The notes: generated from the letters alone by a model not told the origin. A DNA stretch of 21,208 bases from Thermohalobaculum sp035513135 (GCA_035513135.1 DATKCQ010000128.1:1-21208); one strand, 5' to 3'; shown: positions 1 to 7,619, counted from the stretch's first letter. Made by a program: numbers and translations.

Positions 1-180
1 AAAGTGTGCGTCGTGCACTACGCGCTCGAGCGGCATGCAAGGGAACGCGGCGACGACACGTTTGCGGTCTTCGAGGATGGCGGGTCCTGCACTTTCGCCG
101 GCCTACTGCAGGAGGTGCGGGCGGCTGCCGCGGGCCTGCAGCATTTCGTCAGCGACTCCGGCGCGGTCGTTGCCGTCGTC
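1..180 (+). pseudogene. N-terminal remnant of an AMP-dependent acyl-CoA synthetase
   Basis: The frame is open from the left edge and reads like the first strand-helix region of an AMP-forming acyl-CoA/acid-CoA ligase: LERHARERGDDTFAVFEDGG, then a TF-AGLLQEVRAAAAGLQ stretch (the usual Y/TFAEL motif). Around base 175-180 the similarity stops, where the family would continue into its VAV-hydrophobic segment. The remaining residues up to base 252 look random, and none of the ATP-binding or catalytic motifs of a 500-residue ligase follow. A decayed gene end is the best reading. Whether the true start lies in this window (GTG at 4) or to the left cannot be seen. Bases 181-308 hold nothing recognisable. 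The family call rests on pattern memory only. Confidence 0.6.
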
Positions 181-308
181 CACTCAAGGCTCTTCAGAGG
201 CGGGCAGAAGCGGAGAGCACCCCGCACCTGTCAGCCATGCCCTCCGCAGTAATGCAGCAAGCGCATATGTAGCAGACAGTTCTTACGGCGCAGGATGCTG
301 CGAGGGGG

Positions 309-1043
309 TCAGCCGATCGAGGGCACGCTGAGCCGGCCCACGATCCCGTGGCGCTCGATCAACCGGCTGACCAGCCCGCTCGCAATCGCCCCGGCGACGA
401 AGTCCGCCAGGAAAGCGGCGCCGGCCGTGTTCTCCGGCCGGGTGCCGATCGCCTGCCGGACGCTGGTGAAGCGCCCATCGAGGACGCGGCTGCCCGGCAG
501 GTCCTCGGCGTTCTCGCTCAGTGCCGGGCGCAGACCAGCCAGCGCGTCGAGGTGCTCGTCGGCGAAGAGCCTCAATGCCCCCGCCAAGCCTTTCGCCCGG
601 CAGAGCGCGGCATGGCGGAGCGTCCGGGCGAGATAGAGGTCGTAGGCGCTCCGCTCCGAGACGGCAATGCGGACGCCCGGGCGGTCGACATCCTCCACGG
701 CGTGGAACGGCGATCCCTCGGGAACGAGATAGGTCGCCTCGATCTCGACATAGGGCGGCGAGAACACGATCGTCTCGGCTCGGGCCGGCTCGATGGCGAT
801 CAGCCCGATGTCGCAGTCGCCGCGGCCGAGCGCGTCGGCCACCGCGCCCGGCGAATCGAAGGCGACATGCGTCACCGGCACGCCGAGCCGCTTGGCCACG
901 GCGCCGGCCATGTCGGGCGCGAGGCCCGCGGGCGTGCCGTCCGGTGCGGCGCCCGTCACCAGCAGGACATTGCCGAGGTTGATGCCGGCGCGCAGCGCTC
1001 CGCTTGGGGCCAGCTCGTCCAGGATCTCATGGGGCACGCTCAT
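309..1043 (-). CDS. Family 3 solute-binding-protein-like protein without signal peptide
   Basis: A 244-residue protein with the layout of a bacterial extracellular solute-binding protein, family 3 (amino-acid type). The pattern is LRAGINLGNVLLV near the N-terminus, then GLAPDMAGAVAKRLGVPV, CDIGLIAIEPARAETIVFSPPYVEIEATYLVPEG and a second-lobe segment PGVRIAVSERSAYDLYLAR. The start is the ATG complementary to 1041-1043. The frame is open further upstream, but that part overlaps the preceding gene and does not look like this protein. No signal peptide, lipobox or membrane segment is visible, which is odd for a transport receptor. It lies 11 bases after the preceding minus-strand gene, so the two probably share a transcript. 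No permease or ATPase gene is adjacent. The fold call is fairly safe; ligand and location are unknown. Confidence 0.8.
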   Translation of the reverse strand: MSVPHEILDELAPSGALRAGINLGNVLLVTGAAPDGTPAGLAPDMAGAVAKRLGVPVTHVAFDSPGAVADALGRGDCDIGLIAIEPARAETIVFSPPYVEIEATYLVPEGSPFHAVEDVDRPGVRIAVSERSAYDLYLARTLRHAALCRAKGLAGALRLFADEHLDALAGLRPALSENAEDLPGSRVLDGRFTSVRQAIGTRPENTAGAAFLADFVAGAIASGLVSRLIERHGIVGRLSVPSIG

Positions 1044-1054
1044 CCCGGAATCCC

Positions 1055-1936
1055 TCAGTCGATGGCCGGCGGCCGGGCGCAGCACTGCTCGTAGTCGTAG
1101 CGCTGCTTGAGCGTGCCGAAATGCTCGAACACGTCCTGCGTGACCTCGAAGGCCGGCCGCGTGATCTCGATATGCGGAGTCCAGCACCCGAGCTGCTGGT
1201 AGGTTGCGATGCAGCGCGCGAGGACGTCTTCGTCGATCTTGGGAAAATAGGCGCGCTCGGCGCGGGCGATCTCGGCCGCCGGCGTCTCGTTCATGTAGCG
1301 CCGGGTCCTGACATAGGCCCGGGTGAACGCCCTGGCCATGTCCGTCTCCAGCCACTTGCGCGTGGCGGCGAGACTCGAGAAGGCGCACGGCCCGATCTGC
1401 CTACCGACCTGCGCCGCGATGTGGCCGATGCCGTCGGCCTCGAGCTGCTGGGGAAACGGTCCCTGCTGCTGCACGTACTGCCCCGTGCCGGCGCGGAAGG
1501 CGCCGTCCATGTCGTCGGCATTGACGACCTTGATCCTGTCGAAGTCGATGCGGGCCTTGTGGCAGGCATATTTGAACATTGCCAGCGGCTGCCCCCCCTT
1601 GAAGAGCAGGACCTCCGAGCCCTCCAGCTTGTCCCAGGTGAAGTTGGGGTCTGGCTCGCGCCCTGTCAGGAAGAAGCCGTCCATCTCATTGATCTGCGCG
1701 AAGTGTATGGCCCTCAGAGTCTCGCCGCGGCTCAGGACGGTGAAGGCTTGGCTGACCGCTGACTGCGCGACATGGATCGAGCCATCCTCGACACTGGCAA
1801 GCGCGGACACACCCGGCGGCGAGACCGACCAGTCGGGCTCCAGCCCCTCCTCCTTCAGGAAGCCGCCGGACATGGCCGAGATCAGCGGGGAGTAGAAGGC
1901 GGAAAACAGCGTGAACTGGATCCTGATTGTCGCCAT
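1055..1936 (-). CDS. NMT1/THI5-like solute-binding-fold protein without signal peptide
   Basis: A 293-residue protein that opens directly with a mature NMT1/THI5-type (ThiY/SsuA-like) binding-protein sequence: IRIQFTLFSAFYSPLISAMSGGFLKEEGLEPDW, followed by GVSALASVEDGSIHVAQSAVSQ, the usual first-lobe pattern. The start is supported by GGAGG five bases before the ATG. There is no signal peptide, so the protein is predicted to be cytoplasmic. Family members serve as substrate receptors for thiamine precursors, sulfonates or other small molecules, or act in biosynthesis (THI5). Which applies here is not visible. It is the first gene of a two-gene minus-strand unit with the family 3 protein downstream. 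It is divergent from the SDR remnant and MmgE/PrpD gene, with 234 bases between, which presumably hold both promoters, although I could not pick out clear promoter boxes. Confidence 0.8.
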   Translation of the reverse strand: MATIRIQFTLFSAFYSPLISAMSGGFLKEEGLEPDWSVSPPGVSALASVEDGSIHVAQSAVSQAFTVLSRGETLRAIHFAQINEMDGFFLTGREPDPNFTWDKLEGSEVLLFKGGQPLAMFKYACHKARIDFDRIKVVNADDMDGAFRAGTGQYVQQQGPFPQQLEADGIGHIAAQVGRQIGPCAFSSLAATRKWLETDMARAFTRAYVRTRRYMNETPAAEIARAERAYFPKIDEDVLARCIATYQQLGCWTPHIEITRPAFEVTQDVFEHFGTLKQRYDYEQCCARPPAID

Positions 1937-2170
1937 CGGTCCTCCTCTCGGCTTCAGGCGCTGGCTGCCGGCGCGCCCCGCAACAATTTTAACGGGGAAC
2001 GCCCTTGGACAAAACCTCTCGGGATTCTGTCAGCCGCCCGCGCCGACGCCGTCGATCATCGCCCTGCATTCGCCTGGACCGGAGGAGTCTATGACAAGCG
2101 CCAAGGGAAATGGAATAGCATCTCCTTGCCGGCCCCGATTCCGGGCGCCGGATCCGATACGGAGGCAGCC

Positions 2171-2364
2171 GTGGCAGCACCTCACCGGGCGGCCATCGTG
2201 ACAGGGGCGAGCAGGGGGCTGGGCCAGGCAATCGCGCTCGAGCTCGCCCGGCGCAGCCGCGCTGCGTGGCCGCATCTTGAGCGGGGTGCGAGGCGGGCTC
2301 CATCCACGGTACGATGATCACCGTGGATGGCGGGGCCACCCCGGGCATAAAGGCGCGCATCTGA
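2171..2364 (+). pseudogene. Short-chain dehydrogenase with large internal deletion
   Basis: Both ends of an SDR gene are present but the middle is missing. The 5' end is intact: GGAGG at 2161-2165, a GTG start at 2171, and AAIVTGASRGLGQAIALELAR, which carries the Rossmann TGxxxGxG motif. About 80 bases later, in a different frame, comes the typical SDR C-terminus GSIHGTMITVDGGATPGI ending in TGA at 2362-2364. The NNAG motif, the catalytic Ser-Tyr-Lys and about 200 residues are absent, and the two halves are out of frame, so no SDR can be made. The stop codon overlaps the ATG of the next gene (ATGA type), so the original SDR was probably translationally coupled to the MmgE/PrpD gene. High confidence in the two fragments; the deletion mechanism is not visible. 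Confidence 0.82.
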
Positions 2365-3719
2365 TGATGGCGGATTCAGACAGAGAACTGGCGGAGGCGC
2401 GCCTCGCGGCCTTCGGTGCGGAGTTGCGCCGCGAGGATATTCCACCTGCCGTCCGGCACGAGGCCAGGCGCTCGCTCGTCAACATCTTCGCCACGGCGCT
2501 CGCCGGCAGCCACGAGCCTGCGGTCGATATTGCGCTGGCAACGCTGGCGCCCTTCTCGGGCGCCGGCACGGGCAGCCTCGTCGGGCGGAGCGAGCGGGTG
2601 GACGCGCCGCTCGCGGCCTTCGTGAACGCGATGAGCGCAAACATCTTCGACTTCGACGACACGCACGAGGCGACCATCATCCATCCCGCCGCGATCGTCT
2701 TCGCCGCGCTGTTCGCCCAGGGCGAGGCATCGCCTGTCTCCGGCGCTTCCCTGCTGCGTGCTTTCGTGATCGGGGGCGAGGTGGAATGCCGGATCGGCAA
2801 CGCACTCACGCCCTGGCACTACGCACGGGGCTGGCACATCACCTCGACCTGCGGCGTCTTCGGCGCGGCTGCGGGCGTCGGCGCGCTGCTGGGGCTCGAC
2901 CGGGACCGGATGCTCCATGCCTTTGCCGCGGCGGCGGTCCAGTCCTCCGGCCTCGTCGATGCGCTCGGCACCATGGCCAAGAGCCTCGGCGTCGGTGGCG
3001 CCGCGCGGAACGGGCTGTTGGCCGCGCGACTCGCCGAGGCTGGGCTCTTGGGACCGTCTGCGCCGCTTTCTGGCGCGCGCGGCTTCCTTCGCGTCTATGG
3101 CGGGGAGCCCCGTCTTGGGGCCCTGACCGACGGTCTGGGGCGCGACTGGGAGATCGCAAAGAACACCTACAAGCCCTATCCGGCGGGTGTGGTGCTGACC
3201 CCCTTGATCGATGCCTGCCTTGACCTGCGCGAACGGGAGGGACTGACCTTCGAGGATGTCGCCGCCGTCGAGGTCACCGCCCATCCGCTCCTGCGCGAGC
3301 GTACCGACCGGCCGGCAGTGCGGACCGGGCGCGAGGCGCAGGTCAGTGCCCAGCACGCGGTGGCGATCGTCCTCAAGCGGGGTGCCGCCGGGCTCGACGA
3401 ATTCTCGGATGCCGCGGCGGCCGAGACGCTGCGCGCAGGCCGGCCGGTGATCGCCTTCCACGATGATTCGGCGCGCGACGTGGCCTCCGCCGAAATCGTC
3501 ATCGACACCCGCGACGGCGGCAGGCTGCGCCGCGAGGTGGCCGCTGCACGCGGCTCTCGCGGCAACCCGCTGACCGACGCCGAGCTCGAGGCCAAGCTCG
3601 AGAAGCTGGCCCGGCACGTCCATTTCCCGGGAGACCCTGCGCGCCTCGCCCACGCCATCTGGGCGATCGAGGATCTGGCGGACGCCAGCGCGTTAGTACG
3701 CCTGGCAAGGTCCGGCTGA
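2364..3719 (+). CDS. MmgE/PrpD family protein
   Basis: A 451-residue protein, the usual length for the MmgE/PrpD family, which includes 2-methylcitrate dehydratase and cis-aconitate decarboxylase. Visible family features are FDFDDTHEATIIHPAA near residue 93, GWHITSTCGVFGAAAGVGALLGLD, an AKSLGVGGAARNGLLAARLAEAG segment, and KNTYKPYPAGVVLTPLIDACLDL near residue 270. The start at 2364 overlaps the SDR stop. A second ATG follows immediately at 2367, and no strong ribosome-binding site is present, which fits former translational coupling. The substrate cannot be told from sequence. An acyl-CoA ligase remnant, an SDR remnant and binding proteins nearby suggest catabolism of an organic acid or a related compound. 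The gene is intact although its SDR partner is broken. Confidence 0.9.
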   Translation: MMADSDRELAEARLAAFGAELRREDIPPAVRHEARRSLVNIFATALAGSHEPAVDIALATLAPFSGAGTGSLVGRSERVDAPLAAFVNAMSANIFDFDDTHEATIIHPAAIVFAALFAQGEASPVSGASLLRAFVIGGEVECRIGNALTPWHYARGWHITSTCGVFGAAAGVGALLGLDRDRMLHAFAAAAVQSSGLVDALGTMAKSLGVGGAARNGLLAARLAEAGLLGPSAPLSGARGFLRVYGGEPRLGALTDGLGRDWEIAKNTYKPYPAGVVLTPLIDACLDLREREGLTFEDVAAVEVTAHPLLRERTDRPAVRTGREAQVSAQHAVAIVLKRGAAGLDEFSDAAAAETLRAGRPVIAFHDDSARDVASAEIVIDTRDGGRLRREVAAARGSRGNPLTDAELEAKLEKLARHVHFPGDPARLAHAIWAIEDLADASALVRLARSG

Positions 3720-3751
3720 CAGGGCCCGGACCAGACGATGCCCTGATCTGA

Positions 3752-3922
3752 AGCATCGAATGCATCTTCTGCCTGGAGTGCGCCGAGACGCGACTGCCAC
3801 ACAGCCGCTGCCCCAACTGCGGCGGCGAGTTCGTTCGGCGGCCGACCCGCCCTGCCGGCAAGGTCACGAAATTCCCGGCCTCGACCGATCGGGTGAGGAA
3901 GGATCACGGCATCTGCCCCTGA
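3752..3922 (+). pseudogene. 5'-truncated DUF1272 protein remnant
   Basis: The frame following an in-frame TGA (3749-3751) reads IECIFCLECAETRLPHSRCP, then NCGGEFVRRPTRPAGK and FPASTDRVRKDHGICP, ending at TGA 3920-3922. This matches the C-terminal two thirds of the small DUF1272 family (Cys-rich, probably zinc-binding, about 75-90 residues), which normally begins with a Cys-pair segment ending in SFECTFC. That N-terminal part and any start codon are missing. CxxC, C and CPNC are kept, so the metal-ligand half survives. It sits between the MmgE/PrpD gene and the convergent S66 peptidase. The function of DUF1272 is unknown. Confidence 0.7.
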
Positions 3923-3995
3923 GCGGATGTTCTCATCGGCAACGCCTCGATCGCGCCTGTCGGCCTGCCGGTCCGACCGGCTGTTCCTGTCAGGG

Positions 3996-4841
3996 TCAGG
4001 GCTGGTACCGGCCGAAGGGAACGATCCTGTTGTCGATGTCGTGGCCGATCTCGGCTCGGCCGAGATAGGGGATGCCCGAGATCGCGCACCAATGCCGGAC
4101 CGCCTCCTCTTCCGTCTGGCCGAAATCCGGGTCGTTCGGCGGGATCGCATTGCAGCGGCCGAGCCTGATGCCCGCGACGCGCCTGATCGCGGGATTGCTA
4201 ACGATGTGAAACAGCGAGCGGTCGATTCTGTACATGTACTCGGCCACTTCCTCGAGCATGAGCACGTGGCCGCTCATGTCGGGCTCGAGCGGCGTGCCGA
4301 GCAACTGGCTGAGCACGGCCATGTTGAAGGCGGCGGTTGGCGTCTCCGGCGAAACGCTGGCCTCGATTGCCTCCAGTGCGCCGTCGATCAGGAACCCCAG
4401 CGCGCGCCTGACCGCGACCCCGCCCCCTTGGCGCAGGATGTCCGATGGCATCGGCCCGTGCGCGAGGCGGGTGAAGCCCGCCTTGTAAAGGCCGGCGAGC
4501 AGGTAGCCCGCGTCGCTGTAGCCAAGATAGACCTTCGCGCGCGCGGCCGGTGTGAGTCGGGCGATCACTGCCTCGGCGATCCGGCAGGAGCCATAGCCGC
4601 CCCGCGCGAACCACAGGACGTCGAAGCCGCCATCGTTGGCGATCTCTAGAAAGGCATCCTTTCGGGTGGCATCGTCGCCTGCAAAATGGCCCGAGGTAAG
4701 AAAGCATTGCGGATGGAACTGGAGCTCGACGCATCGGTCGGGCTTGAAGCTTGCCGCGATCTCGCTGACACGGTCGGCGACGCTCCGGTCGATGCGTGAT
4801 CCGGGCGCCATTACGCCTATCCTGAGCCTGTCCGCTGGCAC
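3996..4841 (-). CDS. S66 family serine peptidase (LD-carboxypeptidase/MccF-like)
   Basis: A 281-residue protein with the S66 architecture. RIGVMAPGSRI stands at the N-terminus and FARGGYGSCR near residue 80. The nucleophile is in GYSD (Ser109), the acid in LMLEEVAEY (Glu197 or Glu198) and the base in EIGHDIDN (His267). All three members of the Ser-Glu-His triad are therefore present. S66 enzymes either trim D-Ala from murein tetrapeptides in the cytoplasm (LdcA) or cleave amide bonds in peptide-nucleotide toxins (MccF). Sequence alone does not decide which. I chose GTG at 4841, preceded by GGAGAGGGGAG. A longer start at GTG 4916 would overlap the divergent gene and add a tail not typical of the family. 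No signal peptide. It is divergent from the Mur-ligase-like gene, 61 bases away. Confidence 0.85.
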   Translation of the reverse strand: MPADRLRIGVMAPGSRIDRSVADRVSEIAASFKPDRCVELQFHPQCFLTSGHFAGDDATRKDAFLEIANDGGFDVLWFARGGYGSCRIAEAVIARLTPAARAKVYLGYSDAGYLLAGLYKAGFTRLAHGPMPSDILRQGGGVAVRRALGFLIDGALEAIEASVSPETPTAAFNMAVLSQLLGTPLEPDMSGHVLMLEEVAEYMYRIDRSLFHIVSNPAIRRVAGIRLGRCNAIPPNDPDFGQTEEEAVRHWCAISGIPYLGRAEIGHDIDNRIVPFGRYQP

Positions 4842-4902
4842 GCGATCGCTCCCCTCTCCCGGTTCTCTTGCCAGGCGTCTGCTCGCGCCGTACTCAACGC
4901 CG

Positions 4903-6306
4903 ATGAGCGGGGACACACACTACTTCTTTTGCGGCATCGGCGGCAGCGGCATGTTGCCATTGGCCATGATCATGCAGGGTCGCGGTTGCGTGGTCGAGGG
5001 GTCCGACCGCGGGCTGGACCAGGGAAAGACTCCAGAGAAATTCGCATTTCTCCACGACCGGGGCATCCGGCTGCACCCGCAGGACGGTAGCGGGCTGAGC
5101 AGCGCCGAGCAGATCCTCGTCACGTCGGCTGCGGTCGAGGACAGCGTCCCTGACGTTCAGGCGGCACGCCGGCTCGGGGCGCGGCTCGTGCCCCGCGCGG
5201 AACTCCTCGCCGCGATATTCAATGCCGCGCCGCGCAGCATCGCCATCGGCGGCACCAGCGGCAAGTCGACCACGACCGGCATGACCGGCTGGATCCTCAA
5301 ATCCGCCGGGCTCGATCCGACCGTGGTGAACGGCGCGGTGATGAAGAACTTTGTGACACCTGACACCCCCTTCGCCAGTGCCGTGGCGGGCGCGAGCGAT
5401 TTCATGGTCAGCGAGGTGGACGAGAGCGATGGCTCCATCGCCCTTTACACCCCGCGCATCGCGGTCTTGACCAACATGGCGCTGGACCACAAGTCGTTGG
5501 ACGAGCTGCGCCAGCTGTTCGGTGATTTCGTCGCGTGCGCGGCGACCGTCGTGCTGAACCTCGACAACGCCGAGACGGCGGCGCTGGCAGCCGGGATGGC
5601 CCCCGGCAAGACGATCACCTTCAGCCTGCGCAATCGCTCCGCCGATCTCCACGCCTCCGCGCTGGCTCCGGCGCCGGACGGCATCGCATTCGAGGTGACC
5701 GAGCGCGCGACCGGCGAGACCGTCGCCGTACGCCTGCGGGTGCCGGGCCAGCACAACGTGGCGAATGCGCTCGCTGCCATCGGGGCTGCGCGCGCCAGCG
5801 GCATTTCACTGATCGACGCCGCCGCTGCACTGGCGGGCTTCGCCGGTCTGAAGCGGCGGCTGGAACGCGTCGGTGTGCGCAATGGCGTCACCGTAATCGA
5901 CGATTTCGCGCATAACCCGGACAAGGTCCGGGCCACGCTGGAGACTCTGCACGCGTTTCCGGGGCGCCTCCTGATCATGTTCCAGCCGCATGGCTTCGGC
6001 CCGCTGCGACTGATGAGAGAGGCCTTCATCGACGTCTTCGCCCGGCATCTGCATGACGACGATGTCCTGATCATGCCCGACCCGGTCTATTTCGGGGGAA
6101 CGGTCGAGCGGGTCGTCACGAGCGACGACATCGTCGAGGGCGTGCGCCAGTGCGGTCGTTCGGCCTTCGCGCTGGCCGAACGTGAGCGGTGTGGAGCGAA
6201 GCTGCTCGAGCTTGCACGACCCGGCGACCGGATCGTGGTCATGGGGGCCCGCGACGACACGCTTTCGTCCTTCGCTGTAGAGCTGCTCAACAGAGTCGGT
6301 CGATAG
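4903..6306 (+). CDS. Mur ligase family protein (MurC/Mpl-like paralogue)
   Basis: A 467-residue ATP-dependent amide ligase of the Mur family. In order it shows an N-terminal Rossmann motif FFCGIGGSGM with VEGSD, then VTSAAVEDSVPDVQAARRLG and PRAELLAAIF. The P-loop is GTSGKST (residues 117-123), followed by SEVDESDGSI (Glu171), TNMALDHKS, GQHNVANALAAIGAA and DDFAHNPDKVRATL. This order matches MurC and Mpl. The P-loop has Ser-Gly-Lys-Ser where MurC has His-Gly-Lys-Thr, and the C-terminal motif (HNPDKV, FQPHGFGPLRLM) also departs from housekeeping MurC. No division-cluster genes are near. It may be a muropeptide-recycling ligase or a ligase for another UDP-sugar or peptide. ATG 4903 lacks an obvious ribosome-binding site, and a leaderless message is possible. 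The divergent neighbour is an S66 peptidase. Confidence 0.85.
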   Translation: MSGDTHYFFCGIGGSGMLPLAMIMQGRGCVVEGSDRGLDQGKTPEKFAFLHDRGIRLHPQDGSGLSSAEQILVTSAAVEDSVPDVQAARRLGARLVPRAELLAAIFNAAPRSIAIGGTSGKSTTTGMTGWILKSAGLDPTVVNGAVMKNFVTPDTPFASAVAGASDFMVSEVDESDGSIALYTPRIAVLTNMALDHKSLDELRQLFGDFVACAATVVLNLDNAETAALAAGMAPGKTITFSLRNRSADLHASALAPAPDGIAFEVTERATGETVAVRLRVPGQHNVANALAAIGAARASGISLIDAAAALAGFAGLKRRLERVGVRNGVTVIDDFAHNPDKVRATLETLHAFPGRLLIMFQPHGFGPLRLMREAFIDVFARHLHDDDVLIMPDPVYFGGTVERVVTSDDIVEGVRQCGRSAFALAERERCGAKLLELARPGDRIVVMGARDDTLSSFAVELLNRVGR

Positions 6307-6694
6307 GCCCCGGTCCTCGACCGGCGACGTCGCCGTGCGCAGCGTGACGCCAAGGCCACGCTCGCACGCCGAACTTCGGACGGGATGAAAAGCAAAATTG
6401 GGCTTGCGAACAAAAACAAGTGGGAACCAAATATGAACATCCGGCACAATCCTGCCGAGGCCCCCTGCAAAGAGTCCGCTTCAAGCCCCAAAGCTCTTTT
6501 GTTTTCAACTGATTACCGCGGTGGACCACCAGCCATGGATGGAGGCTGACGTCCGGCCGCCTTCTCGTCCGGCCGGCCATTTGCTTGATCAGCATTCCGT
6601 GAACCCGCAGAATTGATCGCGCGCTGCCCGGAGCGGCCCGTTCCGGGCCCGCTAGGATGGCGACGTATGGCGAGCGGTGAAAGGGGGCCTGAGC
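6307..6694. other. 388-base gene-free stretch, locally AT-richer
   Basis: This lies between two converging genes. Bases about 6380-6520 are clearly richer in A and T than the surroundings. A 54-codon open frame (6385-6549) has no ribosome-binding site and no recognisable product. A perfect GAAC-N7-GAAC at 6424-6438 matches the alphaproteobacterial SOS-box pattern, but no gene starts nearby. The decamer CGTCCGGCCG occurs twice (6550-6559, 6566-6575). I see no convincing gene here. Confidence 0.6.
6633..6652. terminator. Possible bidirectional hairpin between converging genes
   Basis: GGCCCG-TTC-CGGGCC (6635-6649) forms a 6-bp stem, extended by a further GC pair at each side (6633-6634 with 6651-6652) around a one-base bulge. 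It lies about 45 bases past the end of the minus-strand DUF1989 gene and also downstream of the Mur-ligase gene. No T-tract follows on either strand, so classical intrinsic termination is doubtful. Confidence 0.3.
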
Positions 6695-7312
6695 TCACTC
6701 ACCACGGCCAGCCAACACCTCAACGGTCAATGCAGTGATCTGGTTTCCGGCGTTGATCTCCCAGCCATCTATGTTCAGATCGAAGGGACACGAGGAGATG
6801 ACGCAGAAGAGATCCATCAGCGCCTCCAGTTCGACATCCGCGCCTGCTGGGACCGGATTGGGCGGCGAGACGAACGCGCCGTCGGGCTCGACCCGCGTGT
6901 TGGTGAAGAAGTTCACCGGTTGAGGGATCACGTCGATCTGGTGGCCCTCGCGTCGCATGGCGACGCAAAGATTCTCCGCGCAGCTCGCATGCGGACCCCG
7001 ATGGCCAAAGAACTCGTAGCGGAACTGGTCACAGGCCGGGATCATCATGTCATGGATGCCCCTCGCCCCGTCGCGAACGAGTTTGAGCATCGGCCGTCGG
7101 AAGCGCGAGATCAGCGTGTCTCCCTCGCGCGGCTTGGTGTGGAAGGTCGTGATCCAGGTATGGTTTGGCGAGAGCCACTCGCCCACATTGTCCGCGTTGA
7201 ATGCAAAGAAATCCGCCGCCTGCCGCCCCTCCGGAGTGGCAATGACGATCCGCTCTCCAGCGGCCACGCGGACCGCGCGACCTTCTCGTGGTGGGACGAT
7301 GACCTGCACCAT
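6695..7312 (-). CDS. Urea-carboxylase-associated family protein (DUF1989)
   Basis: A 205-residue protein of the DUF1989 family, whose members often lie beside urea carboxylase/allophanate hydrolase genes. Family marks are EGRQAADFFAFNADNVGEWLSPNHT, DMMIPACDQFRYEFFG, HASCAENL, the QPVNFFTNTRVEPDG segment, and LEALMDLFCVISSCPFDLN near the C-terminus. The start at 7312 is fixed by AAGGAG four bases upstream. The frame is open further upstream but that stretch belongs to another gene's remnant. It stands alone here: no urea carboxylase, allophanate hydrolase or transporter is adjacent, and the usual second DUF1989 paralogue is absent. Length is about normal. The biochemical role of the family is not firmly known; a role in guanidine/urea-type nitrogen metabolism is only suggested by the usual context. 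Confidence 0.85.
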   Translation of the reverse strand: MVQVIVPPREGRAVRVAAGERIVIATPEGRQAADFFAFNADNVGEWLSPNHTWITTFHTKPREGDTLISRFRRPMLKLVRDGARGIHDMMIPACDQFRYEFFGHRGPHASCAENLCVAMRREGHQIDVIPQPVNFFTNTRVEPDGAFVSPPNPVPAGADVELEALMDLFCVISSCPFDLNIDGWEINAGNQITALTVEVLAGRGE

Positions 7313-7397
7313 ATCGCTCCTTCTTGCAGACACCCGCGTGGGGCTCAAGATCCATCGAGGCCAGCGCGCGTTTTGGCTGAAATAATACGCCCAGGTA

Positions 7398-7580
7398 AAT
7401 CTTTTGCGCCTTGCCGAAGGCCTTGCAGAAGTGGTCGGAGAGGTTGAGCATCCCCACCTGGCCACCGCCGGGCAGATCCATCATCGGCAGAAGCGAGGAG
7501 GTGTCGGAGACTTCGAACTCGATCTCGCTGTCGAGCTCGCCGCTCTGGAGGCGCTTGCGGAGGGAAAGTACCATCACCAC
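7398..7580 (-). pseudogene. hslU: Internal fragment of hslU (ATP-dependent protease ATPase)
   Basis: The frame reads LRKRLQSGELDSEIEFEVSD, then TSSLLPMMDLPGGGQVGMLN and LSDHFCKAFGKAQKI. This matches the intermediate domain of HslU, where the pattern RKKLRxGELDDxxIEIEVAD...PGxxxGMLNLxDMFGKAFG is conserved. Nothing of the Walker A or Walker B regions or the C-terminal domain follows. After about base 7398 the frame drifts into non-homologous sequence and then into an out-of-frame reading of the DUF1989 gene. It ends 40 bases from the tRNA-Gly gene. Two conserved positions look changed (Cys in HFCKAFG, Ser in SDTSS). A functional hslUV presumably exists elsewhere. The assignment is from motif memory. 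Confidence 0.68.
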
Positions 7581-7619
7581 TTGACCGGAAACCGCACCGA
7601 GATTAAGCGGAAATTAGGT

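Noticed and set aside
4842..4916. Longer S66 peptidase start at GTG 4916
   Set aside because: It would overlap the divergent Mur-ligase start and add an atypical N-terminal tail, and GTG 4841 has a good ribosome-binding site.
6424..6438. Perfect GAAC-N7-GAAC, matching the alphaproteobacterial LexA/SOS box
   Set aside because: Both flanking genes end toward this spot, so no promoter it could control is nearby. One chance match of eight fixed bases in 21 kb is not surprising.
6385..6549. 54-codon open frame on the plus strand
   Set aside because: No ribosome-binding site, third positions unlike neighbouring genes, and no recognisable product in an AT-richer gap.
6550..6575. CGTCCGGCCG repeated with a 16-base period
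   Set aside because: Two short G/C-rich copies only, with no array or adjacent cas-like gene.
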